Source: Arthrobacter sp. SPG23
Lineage (GTDB): Bacteria; Actinomycetota; Actinomycetes; Actinomycetales; Micrococcaceae
DNA length: 64,000 bases
Direction of reading: 5' to 3'
NCBI RefSeq assembly: GCF_000876655.1
Contig: NZ_JYCN01000018.1
Span: 124,027 to 188,026, forward strand
Of the stretch, positions 1-10,663 are shown piece after piece; positions within the stretch are counted from its first letter, which is position 1; every line of letters starts with the position of its first letter. Made by a program: the position numbers and the translations under genes. Under the pieces are notes generated by a model. It was not told where the DNA came from, ran no database searches, and was given only the letters and a program-made list of their open reading frames with translations.

Positions 1-975
1 GCCGGCGTCGAGCCTTTCCTGGACATCTTTCGCCGTCTCCACGCCGCCGACGGAAACCAGTGTGAGGGTGGTGCCGGCTGCTTTCCTGAGGCGGCGCAGC
101 ACTTCCAGCGACCGTGCCTTCAGCGGGGCGCCGGACAGCCCGCCGGGCCCGCAGTCCCGGATTTTTTCGGGGTCGGAGGTGAGCCCCTCCCGGCCGATCG
201 TGGTGTTGGTGGCGATAATACCGTCCAGCTTGAGGTCCAGGGCGAGCTGCGCGACGTCGTCGATGTCCTCGTCGCTAAGGTCCGGCGCGATCTTCACCAA
301 GAGCGGGACGTGCCTTCCGGCGGACTTGTCCGCTTCCTCGCCCACTGCTTTGAGCAGCGGGCGGAGGGTTTCGACGTTCTGAAGCAGCCGGAGACCCGGC
401 GTGTTGGGAGAGCTGACGTTGACCACGAGGTAATCGGCTGCGGGGGCCAGGTTCCGGGCGCTGATGAGATAGTCACCCACTGCGTCCTCGAGTTCCACCA
501 CCTTGCTCTTGCCGATGTTAACGCCGATCACCGGACGGACGCCAGGGTGGCGCCGCTGCAGGGCAGCCCGGGCGGACTTAAGCCGGGGCGCAACGGCGGT
601 GGCGCCGTCGTTGTTGAATCCCATCCGGTTGATGACTGCCTTGTCCTCGACAAGGCGGAACAGTCGCGGCTTTTCGTTCCCGGGCTGGGCCTGCCCGGTG
701 ATGGTACCCACCTCCACGTGGCCGAACCCCAGCTCGGTCAGAGCTTCAATTCCGTGCCCTTCCTTGTCAAAGCCGGCAGCGAGCCCGAAGGGTGAAGGGA
801 AAGTGATGCCGAAGGCAGTGGTCTGGAGCGACGGCGCCGGGGCCGTGAATTTCGCGAGCACCCTGCCCGCCCCTGAGCTGTGGGCCAGCCTGATGGCTCG
901 AAACCCGATCTTGTGGGCGCGTTCGGCGTCCATCCATGAAAAGGCAAGGCGAAAGAAGGTGGGATATACGCGCAT
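1..975 (-). CDS. pyrD: Dihydroorotate dehydrogenase (quinone), 3' end outside window
   Basis: Class 2 dihydroorotate dehydrogenase, the membrane-associated flavoenzyme that oxidises dihydroorotate to orotate with quinone as acceptor in UMP synthesis. The frame is open from an ATG at 975 to the window edge (325 codons), so roughly the last 30 residues are missing. Visible are the FMN-site motif GFNNDG near residue 120, the [11 protein letters not shown] catalytic-serine motif near 186-196, and an amphipathic N-terminus typical of class 2 enzymes. It is separated from the other pyr genes, which lie near 48-57 kb. It diverges from the hydrolase pair starting at 1102. Confidence 0.93.
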   Translation of the reverse strand, partial: MRVYPTFFRLAFSWMDAERAHKIGFRAIRLAHSSGAGRVLAKFTAPAPSLQTTAFGITFPSPFGLAAGFDKEGHGIEALTELGFGHVEVGTITGQAQPGNEKPRLFRLVEDKAVINRMGFNNDGATAVAPRLKSARAALQRRHPGVRPVIGVNIGKSKVVELEDAVGDYLISARNLAPAADYLVVNVSSPNTPGLRLLQNVETLRPLLKAVGEEADKSAGRHVPLLVKIAPDLSDEDIDDVAQLALDLKLDGIIATNTTIGREGLTSDPEKIRDCGPGGLSGAPLKARSLEVLRRLRKAAGTTLTLVSVGGVETAKDVQERLDAG

Positions 976-1089
976 ATATCCAGTTTTCCGCTTCAGGCTC
1001 CGCAGACCAAACCGGCGCGCATGCTGTCCCGCGGTGTGACGCGCTTGGGAGGCACCGAGGGTTTGTTCGCTGCTGAAGCAGCCGTTGTC

Positions 1090-1095
1090 TAGGCT
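1090..1095 (+). promoter_or_regulatory. -10 box for a leaderless transcript (TAGGCT)
   Basis: TAGGCT fits TAnnnT and lies exactly at -12 to -7 if transcription starts at the A of the ATG at 1102. No Shine-Dalgarno precedes that ATG, so the hydrolase mRNA is probably leaderless. No good -35 hexamer is seen at 17 bp. This is inference from spacing. Confidence 0.5.
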
Positions 1096-1101
1096 AATCA
1101 A

Positions 1102-2112
1102 ATGGAGTGGCACACAGATATCCTGGGGGACGATTTCGAAGCCTGTTCGTACCAGGCCACGGGCGCCGACGGCGTCGAGCGTACGGCTACCCTTGTGCGC
1201 CACGTGCCCCAAGGCGAAGCCCGCGGGACAGGCACCTCAGGACCCGCGCCCCTCCCCCGCCGGGCTGTCCTCTTCCTGCACGGCTGGAGCGATTATTTCT
1301 TCAACGTGGAGCTCGCCGAGTTCTGGACAGGTAAGGGATTTGAGTTCTTTGCCCTGGACATGCACAACCACGGGCGGAGCCTTCAGCCTGATACGCATGG
1401 CGGCTACGTGGCCGACCTCGACGACTACGACGCCGAAATCAGTAAGGCCATCGGGATCATCGGCTCCCTCTGGCCGGAACACGGCATCAAGCCCTCCCTG
1501 ACCCTGATGGGCCACTCAACGGGAGGCCTGATCGCCGCCCTGTGGGTCAGCCGGCATCCTGGCGTGGCTTCCCAGTTGGTCCTGAACAGCCCGTGGCTGG
1601 AAATGCACGGCAGTTCACTGGTCCGGCGCGCCGCCAGGTCCATGGTGGGGCCGCTGGCACGATACCGGCCGGAGGCCGTGCTGCGGCTGCCGGAGCGCGG
1701 CTTCTATTGGCGAAGCATCAGCAGCGAGGCCGAGGGTGAATGGACCCTGGACAACAAGTACCGGCCGCCCCTCGCGTTCCCCGTGCGGGCCGGCTGGCTT
1801 AGTGCGGTCCTGGCCGGGCATTCCCGGGTGGCCCGCGGGCTGCGGATCGACGTCCCCATCCTGGTCCTCCTGTCCGGGGCCAGCGAGAACGGCATGTTCT
1901 GGACGGAGGCCATGCGACGGACGGACGCCGTGCTCGATGTGAATACCATTGCTATCCGGGCCATGGCCCTTGGCCGGACGGTCACCCTGGAACGGATCGA
2001 CGGCGCCCTCCACGACGTCTTCCTGTCTCCGCCGCATGTCCGGGCGGATGCGTACGCCCGGCTGAACCGCTGGATCCGGGGCTACGTCCTCGACGACGGC
2101 GGCGAGGAGTGA
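1102..2112 (+). CDS. Alpha/beta hydrolase (serine lysophospholipase-like), first of a tandem pair
   Basis: A 336-residue cytosolic alpha/beta hydrolase of the monoacylglycerol-lipase/lysophospholipase type. Motifs are the oxyanion-hole HGW near residue 60, the nucleophile elbow GHSTGG near 140, and the catalytic His in LHDVFLS near 309. No signal peptide or membrane segment is seen. The gene overlaps the next one by 4 nt (GTGA), implying translational coupling. The two proteins share motifs throughout (HGWxDYF, the LxxxGRSL block, the HDVFLS end) and look like an ancient tandem duplication. The substrate is unknown. Confidence 0.85.
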   Translation: MEWHTDILGDDFEACSYQATGADGVERTATLVRHVPQGEARGTGTSGPAPLPRRAVLFLHGWSDYFFNVELAEFWTGKGFEFFALDMHNHGRSLQPDTHGGYVADLDDYDAEISKAIGIIGSLWPEHGIKPSLTLMGHSTGGLIAALWVSRHPGVASQLVLNSPWLEMHGSSLVRRAARSMVGPLARYRPEAVLRLPERGFYWRSISSEAEGEWTLDNKYRPPLAFPVRAGWLSAVLAGHSRVARGLRIDVPILVLLSGASENGMFWTEAMRRTDAVLDVNTIAIRAMALGRTVTLERIDGALHDVFLSPPHVRADAYARLNRWIRGYVLDDGGEE

Positions 2113-3185
2113 AAGCGGCGGCGCCGGAGGCATCTCCGTGGCAGCCCGATCAGCTCGGGGACGGATTCGAGTCCTTGGAGCTGCCCCTGCCCGACGACGA
2201 CGAAGGCGCGGTGTGTGCCACGCTGGTCCGGTACCTGCCGGCGGGTCCGCCTGATTTCCTTGCGGGGCTGCGCAGCACGGTCTTCCGGCCGTTGGCGTGG
2301 CCGGCCGGGGACGCCCGGGCGCAGAACGGTTTTGTACGCCCTGGAGCAGTCCTGTACCTTCACGGCTGGGCGGACTACTTCCTGCAATCCGAATTGGCCA
2401 GGTACGTTGGCGCGCGCGGCTTGCACTTCTACGCGCTGGACCTTCGCAAGTATGGCCGCAGCCTGCGGACCTGGCAGACGCCCGGCTACACCACTGACCT
2501 GGAAGTCTACGACGCGGACATTGCCGCCGCGCTCGCCATGATCAGGACGGATGTGGCAGCGCGCACCGGCGTGGATCCGGAACCCGCTGTCCACATGCTG
2601 GCACATTCACTGGGCGGCCTGATCGGGGCGCTGTGGGCCGACCGCCACCCGGGCGCGCTCGAAACGCTGGTCCTCAACGCACCATGGTTGGAGCTTCAGG
2701 GCAGCAGCCTGATCCGGAACATCGCCATGCACCTCGTCGAACCCATTGCGCGCGCGGATCCGCGACGGCCGTTCCATTTTCCGGAAATGCCCGGCTATTG
2801 GGAGAGCGTCAGCGACCAGGCCCACGGCGAGTGGTTCCTGGATCCGCAGTGGCGCCCGACGGCGTCGTTCCCGATCCGTGCCGGATGGACCCGGGCGGTC
2901 CTTGCCGGACATGCGGCCGTGGAACGGCGCCTGGACATCGCGGCTCCCGTCCTGGTGATGCTCTCGGACCGAACCAAAATCCAGGCCGAGTGGTCCGAGG
3001 AGTTGATGAGCGCGGACGCCGTGATCGACGTGGAGCAGACAGCGCACCGGGCGCTGGGCCTGGGACGCCGGACAGCCGTCTTCCGCTACCCCGGGGCGAT
3101 CCACGATGTGTTCCTCTCACGCCGGGAGGTCCGCCAGGAAGCGTACCGTGACCTGGTCGCCTGGCTGCATTCGCATCCGGGCTGA
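2109..3185 (+). CDS. Alpha/beta hydrolase, second of a tandem pair
   Basis: A 358-residue alpha/beta hydrolase starting at a GTG that overlaps the stop of the preceding paralogue. It keeps HGWADYF (oxyanion side), AHSLGG (nucleophile Ser; the first Gly of GxSxG is Ala here) and IHDVFLS (catalytic His). Its acidic N-terminus is longer than the first copy's. It converges on uppS with only 7 nt between the stops, and no terminator hairpin is visible there. The substrate cannot be inferred. Confidence 0.85.
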   Translation: MKAAAPEASPWQPDQLGDGFESLELPLPDDDEGAVCATLVRYLPAGPPDFLAGLRSTVFRPLAWPAGDARAQNGFVRPGAVLYLHGWADYFLQSELARYVGARGLHFYALDLRKYGRSLRTWQTPGYTTDLEVYDADIAAALAMIRTDVAARTGVDPEPAVHMLAHSLGGLIGALWADRHPGALETLVLNAPWLELQGSSLIRNIAMHLVEPIARADPRRPFHFPEMPGYWESVSDQAHGEWFLDPQWRPTASFPIRAGWTRAVLAGHAAVERRLDIAAPVLVMLSDRTKIQAEWSEELMSADAVIDVEQTAHRALGLGRRTAVFRYPGAIHDVFLSRREVRQEAYRDLVAWLHSHPG

Positions 3186-3192
3186 CCGGTGG

Positions 3193-4056
3193 TCAGGGCT
3201 GCCCGGACTCCGCGGGTTGCGGTTCCTCGGGGCGGCGGTCCGGCCGGGCCGCATCCACGGCGCCGCCGTACCTGCGGTCCCGCCGGGCATAGATTTCGAC
3301 GGCGTCCCACAGGGTGCGGCGGTCCACGTCGGGCCACAGCGTGTCCATGAAGACGAACTCCGCGTAGGCCGACTGCCACAGCATGAAGTTGGAGAGCCGC
3401 TGCTCACCGGAGCTTCGGAGAAAGAGGTCGACGTCGGGAAGGTCCGGTTCGTCCAGGTACTTCTGGATGGTCCGTTCAGTGATGGCACCAGGCTTCAGCC
3501 GGCCGGCCGCGACGTCTTCGGCGATGGCCGAGACCGCATCCGCGATTTCCGCACGGCCGCCGTAATTAACACACATGGTCAACGTGCAGGTGCTGTTGCC
3601 CTGGGTGTATTCCTCCGCCTCTTCCAGTTCCCGGATCACCGATCCCCAGAGCCTGGGCCGGCGTCCCGACCAGCGGATCCGGACGCCCCACTCGTCCAAC
3701 TGGTTCCGCTGGCGTCTTAGCACGTCCTTGTTAAATCCCATCAGGAAGCGGACTTCCTCCGGGGAACGCCGCCAGTTCTCCGTGGAAAAGGCGTACACCG
3801 TGACGTACTTGATGCCGAGTTCAATGGCTCCCGCGACGACGTCCAGCAGCGCAGGCTCCCCCGCCTTGTGGCCCTCGATCCGCGGCAGCCCGCGCTGGTT
3901 CGCCCAGCGGCCGTTGCCGTCCATGACGATTGCCACGTGTTGCGGGATAAATTCCCCGGGAATCGATGGCGGCACGGCCCCGGAACTGTGCGGATACGGC
4001 GCCGTCACCGGTGCGGTCCGCTGCCGGACGGGAGTCTTTTTCTTTCCAAGGGCCAC
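3193..4056 (-). CDS. uppS: Isoprenyl transferase (cis-prenyl diphosphate synthase)
   Basis: Cis-prenyltransferase that condenses isopentenyl diphosphate onto an allylic primer to make the polyprenyl diphosphate carrier for wall synthesis. The signature VMDGNGRWA starts near residue 44 with the Mg-binding Asp at 46, followed by GHKAG, the AFSTENWRR block, and the C-terminal [11 protein letters not shown] substrate-binding region. At 287 residues it carries an N-terminal extension of about 35 residues rich in Lys/Arg/Pro. The start is a GTG. It lies 2 nt downstream of recO and is surely co-transcribed. Some actinobacteria have two such enzymes, so long- versus short-chain specificity is open. 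Confidence 0.93.
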   Translation of the reverse strand: MALGKKKTPVRQRTAPVTAPYPHSSGAVPPSIPGEFIPQHVAIVMDGNGRWANQRGLPRIEGHKAGEPALLDVVAGAIELGIKYVTVYAFSTENWRRSPEEVRFLMGFNKDVLRRQRNQLDEWGVRIRWSGRRPRLWGSVIRELEEAEEYTQGNSTCTLTMCVNYGGRAEIADAVSAIAEDVAAGRLKPGAITERTIQKYLDEPDLPDVDLFLRSSGEQRLSNFMLWQSAYAEFVFMDTLWPDVDRRTLWDAVEIYARRDRRYGGAVDAARPDRRPEEPQPAESGQP

Positions 4057-4058
4057 TG

Positions 4059-4814
4059 TCAGCTACGCTCCACATGTTTGAGTGATTTCAGCACCCGTTC
4101 AAGATGCCATTGCAGATAGGTGGCCACCAAACCGGCCGCCTCGCGCCGGTGCAGGGCCAGGGACGCATCCGCCGTCGTCCAGTCCCCCGTCAGCAGTGCA
4201 CCCAGCAGGAACACTGTTTCCGCCGCGGGTGCGGGCGACCCAGGCGGACGGCAAGTGCTGCACACCATGCCGCCCAGCGGCGCCGAAAAGGCCGTATGCG
4301 GGCCGGGTGCGCCGCAGCGGGCGCACACCGTGAAGCTGGGAGCCCACCCGCCGGTAGCCAGGGCGCGCAAAAGGTATGAGTCGAGGATGAGCTCCGGGGT
4401 GTGTTCTCCCCGGCTCAGCGAGGCGAGGGCCCCCACCAGCAGGTTGTATTGCGCGGTGCCGGCCTCGCCGTCCACGTCCGTCAGCTTTTCGGCCGTCTCG
4501 GTCATGGCCGCCGCCACCGTGTAGCGGCCGTAGTCGGCCGCGATGCTGCCGCCGTAGGCTCCCTTGGCCACCGCCTGGGTGACGATGTCCAGTGTCCGTC
4601 CGGAAATCAGCTGCAGGTCCGCCACCATGAACGGTTCCAGGCGGGCGCCGAAGCGGCTGCTGGTGCGGCGCACTCCCTTGGCGACCGCCCGCACCTGGCC
4701 GTGGTGTTTTGTCAGGAGCGTGATGATCCGGTCTGCTTCACCCAGTTTGTGGGTGCGCAGCACCACGGCGTCGTCACGGTAGGCGCGGGCGGAGAAGGAG
4801 GATTGTTGGGCCAC
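4059..4814 (-). CDS. recO: DNA repair protein RecO
   Basis: RecO loads RecA onto SSB-coated gaps in the RecFOR pathway. The N-terminal OB-fold contains [14 protein letters not shown]-terminal zinc site is visible (CARCG near residue 160 and CSTC about 30 residues later). I chose the GTG at 4814, giving a start at Ala-Gln-Gln-Ser-Ser, because family members begin near this point. An upstream in-frame GTG at 4829 would add five residues and has a GAAGG 4 nt ahead of it. It sits directly ahead of uppS and behind the leuA terminator. Confidence 0.88.
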   Translation of the reverse strand: MAQQSSFSARAYRDDAVVLRTHKLGEADRIITLLTKHHGQVRAVAKGVRRTSSRFGARLEPFMVADLQLISGRTLDIVTQAVAKGAYGGSIAADYGRYTVAAAMTETAEKLTDVDGEAGTAQYNLLVGALASLSRGEHTPELILDSYLLRALATGGWAPSFTVCARCGAPGPHTAFSAPLGGMVCSTCRPPGSPAPAAETVFLLGALLTGDWTTADASLALHRREAAGLVATYLQWHLERVLKSLKHVERS

Positions 4815-4849
4815 GGTTAATCTTCGCACTGACCTTCGGGAAAACGCGG

Positions 4850-4885
4850 CTGCTGCGCCTCCGGAGTGGTCCGGGGGCGCAGCAG
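4850..4885 (-). terminator. leuA terminator hairpin
   Basis: A perfect 10-bp inverted repeat, CTGCTGCGCC (4850-4859) and GGCGCAGCAG (4876-4885), encloses a smaller CCGG/CCGG stem. Read on the minus strand it follows the leuA stop at 4908 and is trailed by TTTT a few bases later. It separates leuA from recO. Confidence 0.75.
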
Positions 4886-4907
4886 GTCAGCGGTTCGAAT
4901 GATTGGC

Positions 4908-6698
<1,791 letters not shown>

Positions 6699-6704
6699 CT
6701 AACT

Positions 6705-6755
6705 CCGCGACGAGGATTGGCCTTGCGCTAGATCGCGTCTGAGGCCTCGCCGCGG
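6705..6755 (-). promoter_or_regulatory. leuA leader helix (leucine-responsive attenuator)
   Basis: On the minus-strand RNA, CCGCGGCGAGG (6755 to 6745) can pair along its full 11 bp with CCUCGUCGCGG (6715 to 6705), with one G-U wobble. The 29-nt loop contains the stop codon of the leader peptide. The 5' arm begins exactly five bases after the last Leu codon, so a ribosome stalled there would cover it and free the 3' arm. No terminator with a U-tract follows, so control is more likely at translation. Leucine-codon leaders upstream of leuA are known in Actinobacteria from comparative work; the pairing here is my own reading. Confidence 0.65.
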
Positions 6756-6784
6756 CAGCTAAGAAGAAGCAGTTCTGCGCGCAC
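6728..6784 (-). CDS. leuA leader peptide with four consecutive Leu codons
   Basis: An 18-residue ORF starting at GTG 6784 reads MRAELLLLSCRGEASDAI and stops at TAG 6728-6730. Four leucine codons (CTG CTT CTT CTT, 6772 to 6761) follow the fourth residue. An in-frame ATG one codon earlier (6787) is possible, but the -10 box places the transcript start at the GTG. There is no ribosome-binding site, as expected for a leaderless leader peptide. Its position 81 nt ahead of leuA and its Leu run identify it as a leucine sensor. Confidence 0.75.
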   Translation of the reverse strand: MRAELLLLSCRGEASDAI

Positions 6785-6790
6785 CATTTC

Positions 6791-6796
6791 ACAGTA
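6791..6796 (-). promoter_or_regulatory. Extended -10 promoter of the leuA leader
   Basis: On the minus strand TGT-TACTGT forms an extended -10 (TGn TAnnnT). With +1 at the G of the leader GTG (6784) the hexamer sits at -12 to -7. No convincing -35 is seen. It overlaps the upstream region of the divergent M13 peptidase gene. Confidence 0.5.
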
Positions 6797-6901
6797 ACAC
6801 GGGTGCGTAAGATGAAGGAGCATCACCTCCAGCAACGTCCACTATGCAGACGCTGCCACCGGGGCCAGCGCCGGCGGCAGCCTTCACCTGAAGGAGCACT
6901 T

Positions 6902-8854
6902 GTGCCAAACTCGGGGATCGACCTGTCCAACATCGACCACACCGTGCGGCCGCAGGATGACCTGTACCAGCACATCAACGGCGCGTGGCTGAAGAGCACC
7001 ACCATCCCGGATGACCGGCCCCTTGAAGGCACCTTCACGGCCTTGCGGGACGGGTCCGAGCTGGCGGTCAGGGAAATCATCGAAGAGGCCGCCGGGCGCG
7101 GCGAAGAAGCCACCGGCATCGAACAGAAGGTCGGGGACCTTTACAACAGCTTCATGGATGAAGCCACTGTCGAGGCCAAAGGTATGGAACCCATCCGGGA
7201 ACGGCTCGCCTCGGTGTATGCCACGAAGTCCGCGGCGGACGTCATCGAACTGGCCGGAAGGCTCTTCCGTTCCGATGTATCCGGGCTCTTCTACATCTAC
7301 CCGGCGCCTGACGCGGGAAACCCGGACCGAATCCTGCTGTACACCGGGCAAGGCGGCCTCGGCCTGCCGGATGAGTCGTATTACCGCGAAGAGAAGTTCG
7401 CTCCCATGGTGGCGGCCTACCGCGGGCACGTCGGGAACATGCTCGGCCTCGCCCGTAACCCGGACCCGGAAGACGCCGCGGAACGCGTGGTCCGTCTGGA
7501 GACAGCTTTGGCCGCCCACCACTGGGACAACGTGACCCTGCGGGATCCGCAAAAGACGTACAACCTGAAATCCGCCGCGGAGGCCCGGGAGCTTTTCCCG
7601 CTGATGGATGCCTGGTTCGAGGCCGCCGGAATCGTGCCGGACAAGCGGCAGGAGATGGTGGTCAGCACGCCCGATTTCTTCTCCGGGGCAGCGAGCCTGC
7701 TCGAATCCGAGCCTGTGGAGGCCTGGCAGGACTGGCTGGCCATGCGCGTTGTCAGCTCAGCAGCCCCCTACCTCTCGGCAGAATTCGTGGATGCGAACTT
7801 CGCGTTCTACGGCACCACCATTAGCGGCACACCCCGTAACAAAGACCGCTGGAAGCGCGGCGTCGCCGTCGTCGAAGCAGCCCTCGGCGAAGCGGTGGGC
7901 CAGATTTACGTCTCACGGCACTTTCCCGAAACCCACAAGGCCCGCATGCAGTCGCTCGTGGCCAATCTCATCGAGGCCTACCGGCAGAGCATCACCGGGC
8001 TCGCCTGGATGGGCGAGGACACCAAGCTCGAAGCCCTCAAGAAGCTTGAAGCATTCCGGGCCAAAATCGGCTACCCGGACGAGTGGATCGACTACTCCGC
8101 GGTGGAGATTGACCCCGCCGACCTCCTCGGAAACGTGGAGCGGGCCCACAATGCCGACGTCGACCGGCACCTGGACGAGGTGGGCAAGCCCGTTGACAAG
8201 AACAAGTGGCTCATGACGCCCCAGACCGTCAACGCGTATTACCACCCGCTGCTGAACGAAATCGTGTTCCCGGCGGCCATCCTGCAGGCTCCGTTCTTCA
8301 CCGCGGACGCCGACGACGCCGTCAACTACGGCGGCATCGGCGCCGTTATCGGACACGAGATCGGGCACGGTTTCGATGACCAGGGCTCACAGTTCGACGG
8401 CGGCGGCGCCCTCCGGAACTGGTGGACCGAGGATGACCGGACCGCTTTCGAGGCCCTGACGTCCAAGCTGGTGGCCCAGTTCGATGCATTGTCGCCCACC
8501 GCGGCCCCTGGCCACCACGTCAACGGCAAGCTCACCCTGGGCGAAAACATCGGCGACCTCGGCGGCCTCACCATTGCCTACAAGGCCTACCTGATCAGCC
8601 TTGACGGAGCGGAACCGCCGGTGCTGGACGGCCTGACGGGTCCGCAGCGGTTCTTCGCGTCCTGGGCTGCCGGTTGGCGGCAGGTGATCCGGAACGAGGA
8701 GGCCATTCGCCGGCTTGCGACGGACCCGCACTCCCCCAACGAGTTCCGTACCAACGCCATCGCCAGGAACCTGGATGCCTTCCATGAAGCATTCGATGTG
8801 GCAGAACAGGACGGCATGTGGATGCCTGCGGCGGAACGCGTCAGCATCTGGTGA
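6902..8854 (+). CDS. M13 family zinc metallopeptidase (neprilysin-like)
   Basis: A 650-residue gluzincin-type oligopeptidase that cleaves short peptides. The zinc motif HEIGH lies at residues 485-489 and the third ligand in ENIGD at 548-552. The downstream A-Y and N-x-F substrate motifs of M13 enzymes are also present. No signal peptide or membrane anchor is seen, so it is probably cytoplasmic, as is usual for actinobacterial members. The frame opens upstream, but I chose GTG 6902 because AAGGAG (6891-6896) lies 5 nt before it and the conserved protein begins there. A possible -10 (TAAGAT, 6808-6813) precedes it. It ends at a strong hairpin at 8874. Confidence 0.9.
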   Translation: MPNSGIDLSNIDHTVRPQDDLYQHINGAWLKSTTIPDDRPLEGTFTALRDGSELAVREIIEEAAGRGEEATGIEQKVGDLYNSFMDEATVEAKGMEPIRERLASVYATKSAADVIELAGRLFRSDVSGLFYIYPAPDAGNPDRILLYTGQGGLGLPDESYYREEKFAPMVAAYRGHVGNMLGLARNPDPEDAAERVVRLETALAAHHWDNVTLRDPQKTYNLKSAAEARELFPLMDAWFEAAGIVPDKRQEMVVSTPDFFSGAASLLESEPVEAWQDWLAMRVVSSAAPYLSAEFVDANFAFYGTTISGTPRNKDRWKRGVAVVEAALGEAVGQIYVSRHFPETHKARMQSLVANLIEAYRQSITGLAWMGEDTKLEALKKLEAFRAKIGYPDEWIDYSAVEIDPADLLGNVERAHNADVDRHLDEVGKPVDKNKWLMTPQTVNAYYHPLLNEIVFPAAILQAPFFTADADDAVNYGGIGAVIGHEIGHGFDDQGSQFDGGGALRNWWTEDDRTAFEALTSKLVAQFDALSPTAAPGHHVNGKLTLGENIGDLGGLTIAYKAYLISLDGAEPPVLDGLTGPQRFFASWAAGWRQVIRNEEAIRRLATDPHSPNEFRTNAIARNLDAFHEAFDVAEQDGMWMPAAERVSIW

Positions 8855-8873
8855 CCGACACGTCTCGATGAGG

Positions 8874-8912
8874 AAAGCGGGGCCGGCCACAGAACGTGGC
8901 CGGCCCCGCTTT
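8874..8912. terminator. Bidirectional terminator between M13 peptidase and LCP genes
   Basis: A perfect 17-bp inverted repeat (8874-8890 with 8896-8912) around a 5-nt loop. It starts AAAGCGGGGC and ends GCCCCGCTTT, then TTCTC, so it has A/T flanks on both sides. It lies between two convergent genes and can serve both. Confidence 0.85.
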
Positions 8913-8932
8913 TCTCTTGCTATCGACCGCTG

Positions 8933-10507
8933 CTAGCGAACAATCAGTTCAGGGTTCGCCTGCTGGCAGACCGTGTCGCCGGCCGTCTGGTTGACAATGT
9001 CGGACGGAAGCGGCGCCGAGTCCATTTTTGTTCCGGACATGAAATCGGCGCCGAGGTAGACCTGAACTCCGCTGACGCCGGCTGCCGGGAGAACCTGCGT
9101 GGCCGGTATTTCCAGCAACGCCGCGACGTCCGCGGCCACGTCCTCGAAACCGGGTGCGTAGTAGACCGCCGTCTTCTCGACCGGCTGCGCCGCCAGCGGG
9201 GCCACCTGGGTGAAGCCGCCGGCAATAATGGCCTGGGTGATTTCCTGGGTCCGTGCCGGAACTCCCGTTCCGTTCGCCACCGTGACCGGCTGCAGCGCCT
9301 TGTTATATGCAGGCGGCGGTGTTTCGGCAGGCGTGGACGGTGAAGGGGCGGGAGCCGACTCGGTCGGTTCCGCCGTGGGACTAGGGGTGGCTGTCGGGTC
9401 GGTCAGGTCGACGTCCTTGCGCAGCGCGGCGAAAAGCTGTGACGCAGCCGGCTCAGCAACGGTGAGTCGGTTGGGATCGGTGGGCGCGGGCGTGGTGGGC
9501 ACGGCCACGAACGCCACCTTGCTGATGTCGATGTTCTTGAGCCGGTTACCGATGGTCAGCAGCGACGGCACGGACGCCAGTCCATCATCCACCGTAAGGT
9601 TCCGGGTTACGACGTCGGCAATCTTGAGCATCTTCTGGGGGTCCGACAGCGTGCCGTCATCCTTGATCTTGCGGGTAAGGGATGACAGGAAGCCCTGCTG
9701 CGCCTTGATGCGGCCCAGGTCACCGCCGTCCGCGAAGGCATGCCTGGTCCGGAGGTAGGCCAGCGCCTGCTCGCCCTGCACCTGCGAGTTTCCCGCGGGG
9801 AGGCGCAGGCGGGAGTCGGGGTCGTAGACGGCGTCACTGACGCAGACTTCCACGCCGCCCACGGCGTTGGAAAGTTCCTTGACCGCGTTGAAATCCGCCA
9901 TCATGAAGTGGTCGATTTCCAGTCCCGTGATTTTGTTTACGGTATCCACGGCACAGCCAATGCCGGCCTCTTTCATGGCTTCGTTGATCATCACGCCGCT
10001 TCGGGCCGGAAAAACCTGCTTGGTCTTCTGGTCCGTGCATTCGGGAATGTCCACCAGCAGGTCCCGCGGGAAGCTAATGACGCTGACACGCTTGTTGTCC
10101 GCCGAGATGTCCATCATCATCATGACGTCCGACTGGCCGTAGCCGGTGGAGTCCTCGGCCGTTCCGTAGTCGGAGTTTTTGCCATCCCGGGTGTCAGAGC
10201 CCAGGATCAGGATCTGCATCCGGTCCTTGGAGTCGTTGACGGGATCTTCGGTACGGCTGCTGCCGGCACCGAGCGGGGCTTTGCTGATGTTCATCTGCAA
10301 ACGGATGACCCAGAAGGCGGCGAAAGCCACAGCGCCCACAAGAACGAGGGCCACAACGGCAGTAGTCACCTTGAACCACACCGGCTTTCCGCGCATTGCG
10401 CCGAGGTGCCGGGCGGGGCCCATGTCCTTCGTGTCCGAATGCCTGGCAGCGGCGTCGGACGCTGGCGAACCAATGCCTTGTCCGGGAGTGTCTCGGCGTC
10501 GCACCAC
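8933..10507 (-). CDS. LCP (LytR-CpsA-Psr) family protein with C-terminal LytR_C domain
   Basis: A membrane-anchored extracytoplasmic phosphotransferase of the type that attaches undecaprenyl-linked glycopolymers to peptidoglycan. The 524 residues comprise a basic cytoplasmic N-terminus, one membrane helix at about 46-69, and the LCP domain from about 95 to 300. Key elements are LGSDTRDG near 103, the Arg/Asp block ISFPRDL near 143, and LRTRHAFADGGD near 253. A Pro/Thr/Ser/Ala linker follows (about 370-400) and then a LytR_C domain that probably faces the wall. The start is one of two adjacent GTG codons, with AGGAAGG about 9 nt upstream. It is monocistronic. Confidence 0.9.
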   Translation of the reverse strand: MVRRRDTPGQGIGSPASDAAARHSDTKDMGPARHLGAMRGKPVWFKVTTAVVALVLVGAVAFAAFWVIRLQMNISKAPLGAGSSRTEDPVNDSKDRMQILILGSDTRDGKNSDYGTAEDSTGYGQSDVMMMMDISADNKRVSVISFPRDLLVDIPECTDQKTKQVFPARSGVMINEAMKEAGIGCAVDTVNKITGLEIDHFMMADFNAVKELSNAVGGVEVCVSDAVYDPDSRLRLPAGNSQVQGEQALAYLRTRHAFADGGDLGRIKAQQGFLSSLTRKIKDDGTLSDPQKMLKIADVVTRNLTVDDGLASVPSLLTIGNRLKNIDISKVAFVAVPTTPAPTDPNRLTVAEPAASQLFAALRKDVDLTDPTATPSPTAEPTESAPAPSPSTPAETPPPAYNKALQPVTVANGTGVPARTQEITQAIIAGGFTQVAPLAAQPVEKTAVYYAPGFEDVAADVAALLEIPATQVLPAAGVSGVQVYLGADFMSGTKMDSAPLPSDIVNQTAGDTVCQQANPELIVR

Positions 10508-10663
10508 GTGGTGTTACCTTCCTCTATAAAACGGGGTTCGGTCCATTTTAGTGGTCCTGGCTGGGAAAACACCCGATGGGCGGGCGCAGCGGGACAGCCG
10601 GGAGCGGCCGTCCGGTCCGGCACCCGCGTCGAACCGCCAGGCAGCCGGGTGGCTCGATGCAGT

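Noticed and set aside
6803-6901. Longer N-terminus of the M13 peptidase
   Set aside because: The upstream codons encode Arg/His/Gln-rich sequence across the promoter region. AAGGAG before GTG 6902 fixes the start better.
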